Source of the DNA: an uncultured Selenomonadaceae bacterium
Lineage (GTDB): Bacteria > Bacillota > Negativicutes > Selenomonadales > Selenomonadaceae
NCBI GenBank assembly: GCA_905235425.1
Contig: CAJOKY010000001.1
Location: forward strand, 1 to 37,204
Direction: 5' to 3'
DNA: 37,204 bases
Every line of letters begins with the position of its first letter. Within the stretch, counting starts at the first letter, position 1. Shown piece after piece: positions 34,002 through 37,204 of the stretch. The translations under genes were made by a program, and so were the position numbers. The notes under the pieces were generated by a model. That model searched no databases. It was not told where the DNA came from and was given only the letters and a program-made list of their open reading frames with translations.

Positions 34002-34379
34002 TCACGGAATTAAAAATCCCGTCGTCTGACTTACAAACGTTGCCGCGCCCAATGCCACCGAGCCGCCGCCTACTACGCGCATTGCCGTTTTTGTAATTTG
34101 GTTTTCAATGTTGAGCGCCCACGATGCCGCACCTGTTGCCGCTCCGATTGTCACTATTGCTTTAGGTACCGGACCCGACATTAAATTTTCCATTCGCGAC
34201 AAAGGTTGCGTCAATACTGAAATCGTGTCGTCCGTTGTGCCGCTTTGCGCGTAACTTACCGAATCGGGCATCAAAATTACTGCCGCCATTGCCAGCCCCA
34301 TTCTCGTCAACGTCCAGCGATTTTCTTTCAGAAACTTACTCGCTTTTTCCTTGAAAGCTTTGATTTTTACATTGCTCAT
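34002..34379 (-). CDS. trbC: VirB2/TrbC pilin
   Basis: 125 residues. A long basic N-terminus and hydrophobic signal (RMGLAMAAVILMPDSVSYAQ) are followed by a short periplasmic part and two hydrophobic segments (KAIVTIGAATGAASWAL and RVVGGGSVALGAATFVS), as in TrbC. It is the pilus subunit. The start is ATG 34379, 9 bases after GGAGG; the GTG just before it (34382) is also possible. A strong hairpin stands directly before the ribosome site. Confidence 0.87.
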   Translation of the reverse strand: MSNVKIKAFKEKASKFLKENRWTLTRMGLAMAAVILMPDSVSYAQSGTTDDTISVLTQPLSRMENLMSGPVPKAIVTIGAATGAASWALNIENQITKTAMRVVGGGSVALGAATFVSQTTGFLIP

Positions 34380-34393
34380 CACAGTTTACCTCC

Positions 34394-34426
34394 GAATCTT
34401 GAAAAATTTTTGTTTCTCGAAGATTC
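34394..34426 (-). promoter_or_regulatory. Hairpin at the pilin ribosome site
   Basis: GAATCTT and AAGATTC pair exactly, with further weak pairs inside, on the minus strand. The hairpin ends right at GGAGGT (34388-34393), so it could stabilise the pilin mRNA after processing or limit its translation. No T run follows, so it is not a terminator. Confidence 0.5.
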
Positions 34427-34440
34427 TACTTGAATTTCAC

Positions 34441-34470
34441 TCGCTAAAAATCTTATGTTTTTGCTTTTTT
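34441..34470. repeat. 30-base direct repeat, copy 2
   Basis: Identical to 29954-29983; begins 3 bases after the VirB11 stop, about 60 bases before the pilin start. No good -35 box stands at the right distance in both copies, so a plain promoter is not supported; a regulator site or an RNA processing site fits better. Confidence 0.85.
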
Positions 34471-34472
34471 TG

Positions 34473-35432
34473 TCAGACCAATTTTTTCAATCGGTATTCT
34501 TTTCTTGCGGCGTCGTATCCCTCTACTTCCAGAATATCTTCCACTATTCGGCGATTTCCCGTATACTTCAAATACACAATGAGATTGACCGCTTGTCCTA
34601 TCGTCGCCTGTTGCGGATTTTGCGACACTCGCGCTGTCATATTTTCCAATCTTAACAACGTATCTTTCGCAGAATTTGAATGTACCGTCGAACAACCTCC
34701 GCCGTGTCCGGTTGACCAAGCGTCCAACAATGCCAATGCCTCGCAGCCGCGTACTTCTCCTACTACGATCCTGTCAGGCGTCATTCTCAACACACTTCTC
34801 AAACAGTCCGACATTGTAAACGTCCTCAACGTTCGCATTGAAACACAGTCCGCCGCCGTACATTGCAATTCCGGCGTATCTTCTATCAAAATTACTCTGT
34901 CATTAAGCTTTGATATTTCTGCCAATATCGCATTTAACAGCGTCGTCTTTCCACTTTTTGTCCCTCCTGCCGCAATTATATTTTTCTTATCGCGAATTGC
35001 CCGAAGGATTATTTCTCGCTGATTTCCCGTCAATATTCCTTGCTCCACATAATTTTCCAAAGTGAAAATTTTTTTCTGGTGCTTGCGTATATTTAACGTC
35101 GGTGACAATACTATTCTCGGCAAATTCCCTTCAAATCGACATTTATCGAAATATTCATTTTGCGGTATTTCTGCGTCCAGTGCAGGTTTTTCATCTGTTA
35201 CCAGCTGATTCGTCAACGCCGCCACATTTAAGATTATTTGCCGCACTTGCGCCGCCGTCATTTCTATTCCCGTACATTTTCTGCCCTCAAAACTGTCCGT
35301 CCATACTTTTCCGTCTGCGTTTATGTAGATTTCAAAAATATTTTCATCTTGCAACATTGGCAAAATTTCATTCATACAGTTGACCAACGTCATCAGCGTT
35401 ATTTTGAACGTTTCTTGATTTTCTATCTCCAT
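34473..35432 (-). CDS. trbB: VirB11/TrbB traffic ATPase
   Basis: 319 residues, usual length. The C-terminal RecA-like core has Walker A GGTKSGKT (K162), the Asp box LIEDTPELQ, Walker B RIVVGEVRGCEALALLDAW and the His box STGHGGGCSTVHSNS. The N-terminal domain (about 1-110) is typical (IYINADGKVWTDSFEGR). It forms a cytoplasmic hexamer that switches the channel between pilus assembly and DNA transfer. GGAGG lies 9 bases before the ATG. Confidence 0.95.
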   Translation of the reverse strand: MEIENQETFKITLMTLVNCMNEILPMLQDENIFEIYINADGKVWTDSFEGRKCTGIEMTAAQVRQIILNVAALTNQLVTDEKPALDAEIPQNEYFDKCRFEGNLPRIVLSPTLNIRKHQKKIFTLENYVEQGILTGNQREIILRAIRDKKNIIAAGGTKSGKTTLLNAILAEISKLNDRVILIEDTPELQCTAADCVSMRTLRTFTMSDCLRSVLRMTPDRIVVGEVRGCEALALLDAWSTGHGGGCSTVHSNSAKDTLLRLENMTARVSQNPQQATIGQAVNLIVYLKYTGNRRIVEDILEVEGYDAARKEYRLKKLV

Positions 35433-35450
35433 TTTTGCTTACCTCCAAAA

Positions 35451-35543
35451 TTATTTTTTCTTACGCACTCGCTCTAATTTTTTCGGTGTCTTGACCACAT
35501 TTTTTATTTTTGTCTGCAATGTAGGTAAATCTTTAACCTTCAT
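35451..35543 (-). CDS. Possible basic peptide (30 residues)
   Basis: ATG 35543 overlaps the end of the TraG gene by 11 bases and reads 30 codons (MKVKDLPTLQTKIKNVVK start, Lys/Arg-rich end) to a TAA at 35451, filling the gap before VirB11. There is no ribosome site of its own; translation would depend on coupling. It may be only a chance frame. Confidence 0.35.
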   Translation of the reverse strand: MKVKDLPTLQTKIKNVVKTPKKLERVRKKK

Positions 35544-37204
35544 TTTTGTCTGTTGTTCCAGCGTTTTCATCTTTTTTCCGAAATTTTTCCCTTATTGCTT
35601 GCCTTTCTGAATATTCTTTTTCAAGTTGCACTGCTCGCGCTTTTTCTTCCCTCTCTAATTTTTCTGCCGCATTTACCGCAAATAAATCCTCATATGACAA
35701 TACTTTTGTTACACTGTCACTGTACAGCGGGCATATCGGACACGGTATCGCTACTTTTTTCTGCGGCTCTTTAAATTCTCTTACGCACTTTTCACAATCG
35801 TGTTTGTACTTTTTGCATTCTTCTTCGTAACCGTGTTCTTTGATGTAAACTTTTTGATACATTCCTAATTTTTCTATAAACGCCGGTTGAAGATAATATC
35901 TAAGCTTATTTCCGTATATCGGTCGATGTCCCGCAACAAATACCAATTCCTTATCCGCGCTCATATGGCTGACTTCGTCAGGCGTCATCAATTCGCGCCC
36001 CGTAAATGATTCAGAGTTTGAACCTTTTCCCAAGCCGCCGCCGTCTGAATGACTTACCGTCTTTATTGTTTGCTTGCCCAGATTTTTTGAAATAGATTCT
36101 GCCGTTGCCGCGCCCGAATCCAAATTCGGCGTAAAATATATGTGGACGTGACAATTTGACGCTATCGAATTATCTTTCGTGTACTCTTTGTTCAACTGGT
36201 TAATGTCCTGCGCCACTATGCAAACTTTTATCCCGTATCCTGCACAAACAGCCAACGCCATTTCCATTGATTTTAAATTTCCAAGTTGCGGGAATTCATC
36301 CAACATCAGCAACAATCTTTGTTTCATTTTTGCCCCGCCCGACGTATCAAATTTTATATCGCGTACTAATTTATGGAGCATTGTATTTATCAGCAACCTC
36401 GATAACGGCTTTAACGTTTGCACTTCGTTGCTGTGCATACACAAGTAAAGGCTGACCGTATCTTTCGGTGACAATAAATCCTTTATGCAAAAATCCGACA
36501 CTTCTGTATTTCTTTGCACTACCGGATTTTGATATAACGCCAATGCCGTTTGCGCTGTCTGCATTATTGACGCCCTTGTTTGTTCCGCGCCGTTTAACAT
36601 ATTCGCCGCACATTCTGCTACTTTCGGATGCGTCAGCAAAATATGAAACGGGCTTGATTCTTCCTCGTCGTCTTCATCTGTTTCCCATTCTATTTCTTGA
36701 TTTTTTCGCATTAACTCCAATATCGCTTGCCTGACATCTTCCAAGTTTTTTATCTTCGTGTTCCTAAACATTCTTGCAAACGGGCGGAGATTTTGGACGT
36801 ATTCTCCATAAATTTTTTTCAGCGGATTTTCTCGCGGTATTCCTTTCTCATCGGGCAACTCCAAAAATTCTTCCGGCGATATGTGCGGATAATTTTTCAT
36901 ATGCGTAAACAATTCTTTCAAATCCATATCGGGGCTGGACAAAAACGACATTATGTCTGTCGGACAAGGTAACCTTTTCTTCTCCTGATGATGTTTGTAC
37001 ATTAAGTGCATTATCACGCCAGTTATCAGCGCCGCCGCCGAATTATCCCAAAATGCAGAGTCGCCGCTTGATTTTTCTCCGTCCGGCTTTACCATTATTC
37101 CCACTATCATTGCCACATCGCTGATTTCTTCTGCCGTCCGAAAATTTATTTCTGCCAACGGATTCCACCTTGCCGAACTTCCGTCGCTTACCAATGGTGC
37201 AAAC
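35533..37204 (-). CDS. traG: VirD4/TraG coupling protein (partial)
   Basis: The frame runs off the right edge; about 556 C-terminal residues are seen. FAPLVSDGSSARWNPLAEI, FWDNSAAALITGVI and the Walker B LLLMLDEFPQLG are standard for TraG/VirD4; the N-terminal membrane helices and Walker A lie outside. Near the C-terminus there is a Cys cluster (EECKKYKHDCEKC and PCPICP) that may bind zinc, followed by a Lys/Glu tail. It brings the relaxase-DNA complex to the channel. The TTG at 37194 is not the real start. Confidence 0.94.
   Translation of the reverse strand, partial: FAPLVSDGSSARWNPLAEINFRTAEEISDVAMIVGIMVKPDGEKSSGDSAFWDNSAAALITGVIMHLMYKHHQEKKRLPCPTDIMSFLSSPDMDLKELFTHMKNYPHISPEEFLELPDEKGIPRENPLKKIYGEYVQNLRPFARMFRNTKIKNLEDVRQAILELMRKNQEIEWETDEDDEEESSPFHILLTHPKVAECAANMLNGAEQTRASIMQTAQTALALYQNPVVQRNTEVSDFCIKDLLSPKDTVSLYLCMHSNEVQTLKPLSRLLINTMLHKLVRDIKFDTSGGAKMKQRLLLMLDEFPQLGNLKSMEMALAVCAGYGIKVCIVAQDINQLNKEYTKDNSIASNCHVHIYFTPNLDSGAATAESISKNLGKQTIKTVSHSDGGGLGKGSNSESFTGRELMTPDEVSHMSADKELVFVAGHRPIYGNKLRYYLQPAFIEKLGMYQKVYIKEHGYEEECKKYKHDCEKCVREFKEPQKKVAIPCPICPLYSDSVTKVLSYEDLFAVNAAEKLEREEKARAVQLEKEYSERQAIREKFRKKDENAGTTDKNEG

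Overview
The window is A+T-rich bacterial DNA from a mobile conjugative element (a plasmid or an integrative conjugative element; its ends are not visible here). Strong GGAGG-type ribosome binding sites, many TTG/GTG starts, a trb-type transfer cluster and a MobA/MobL-type relaxase suggest a Bacillota host, most likely an anaerobe of the Negativicutes (Selenomonas-like). That placement is inference from style and has not been tested by a search.

Left third (25-13748, all minus strand): an accessory island. One promoter (13720-13748) leads into eight tightly packed genes that end at an intrinsic terminator (2976-3008). In order they encode an ADP-ribosyltransferase-fold protein, a 58-residue acidic protein, a 1088-residue HerA/VirB4-like ATPase with a Ser-rich insert, a disordered charged protein, a protein with bacterial Ig-like domains, a lid-less DnaK/Hsp70, a zinc-ribbon membrane protein with an NTF2-like tail, and a TPR membrane protein whose N-terminus looks like a J-domain without HPD. 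A second promoter (2877-2905) drives a Ser/Thr protein kinase and a protein with a long charged helix. The set looks like one machine: effector, pump-like ATPase, chaperone pair, membrane scaffold and kinase switch. I do not recognise it as a named system and consider it the most interesting object in the window.

Middle (13749-20222): a divergent intergenic region and a serine resolvase (plus strand); then, on the minus strand, a coiled-coil gene followed by an AbiL-like pair (AAA ATPase plus RloB TOPRIM-like protein), which is probably phage defence. A hairpin-rich intergenic region (16890-17121, candidate oriT) precedes a 996-residue MobA/MobL-type relaxase on the plus strand, which ends at a bidirectional terminator.

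Right half (20225-37204, all minus strand): the transfer operon, read from right to left. It holds VirD4/TraG (cut by the window edge), VirB11/TrbB, VirB2/TrbC, VirB3/TrbD, an ATPase-less VirB4-like paralogue, VirB4/TrbE, a tiny membrane protein, a VirB1-like transglycosylase, VirB5/TrbJ, VirB6/TrbL, a fusion of M23 peptidase, membrane segments and a lysozyme-like domain, an exported helical protein, two tandem paralogues, a large LPD1-type protein with two HExxH motifs, and a TnpV-like protein. No VirB7/8/9/10 genes are visible. Intrinsic terminators lie inside the operon, and a 30-base exact repeat lies upstream of the pilin and transglycosylase genes.

Many long open frames start upstream of the real start because the Shine-Dalgarno sequence itself reads as in-frame codons; starts were moved where the sequence shows this.
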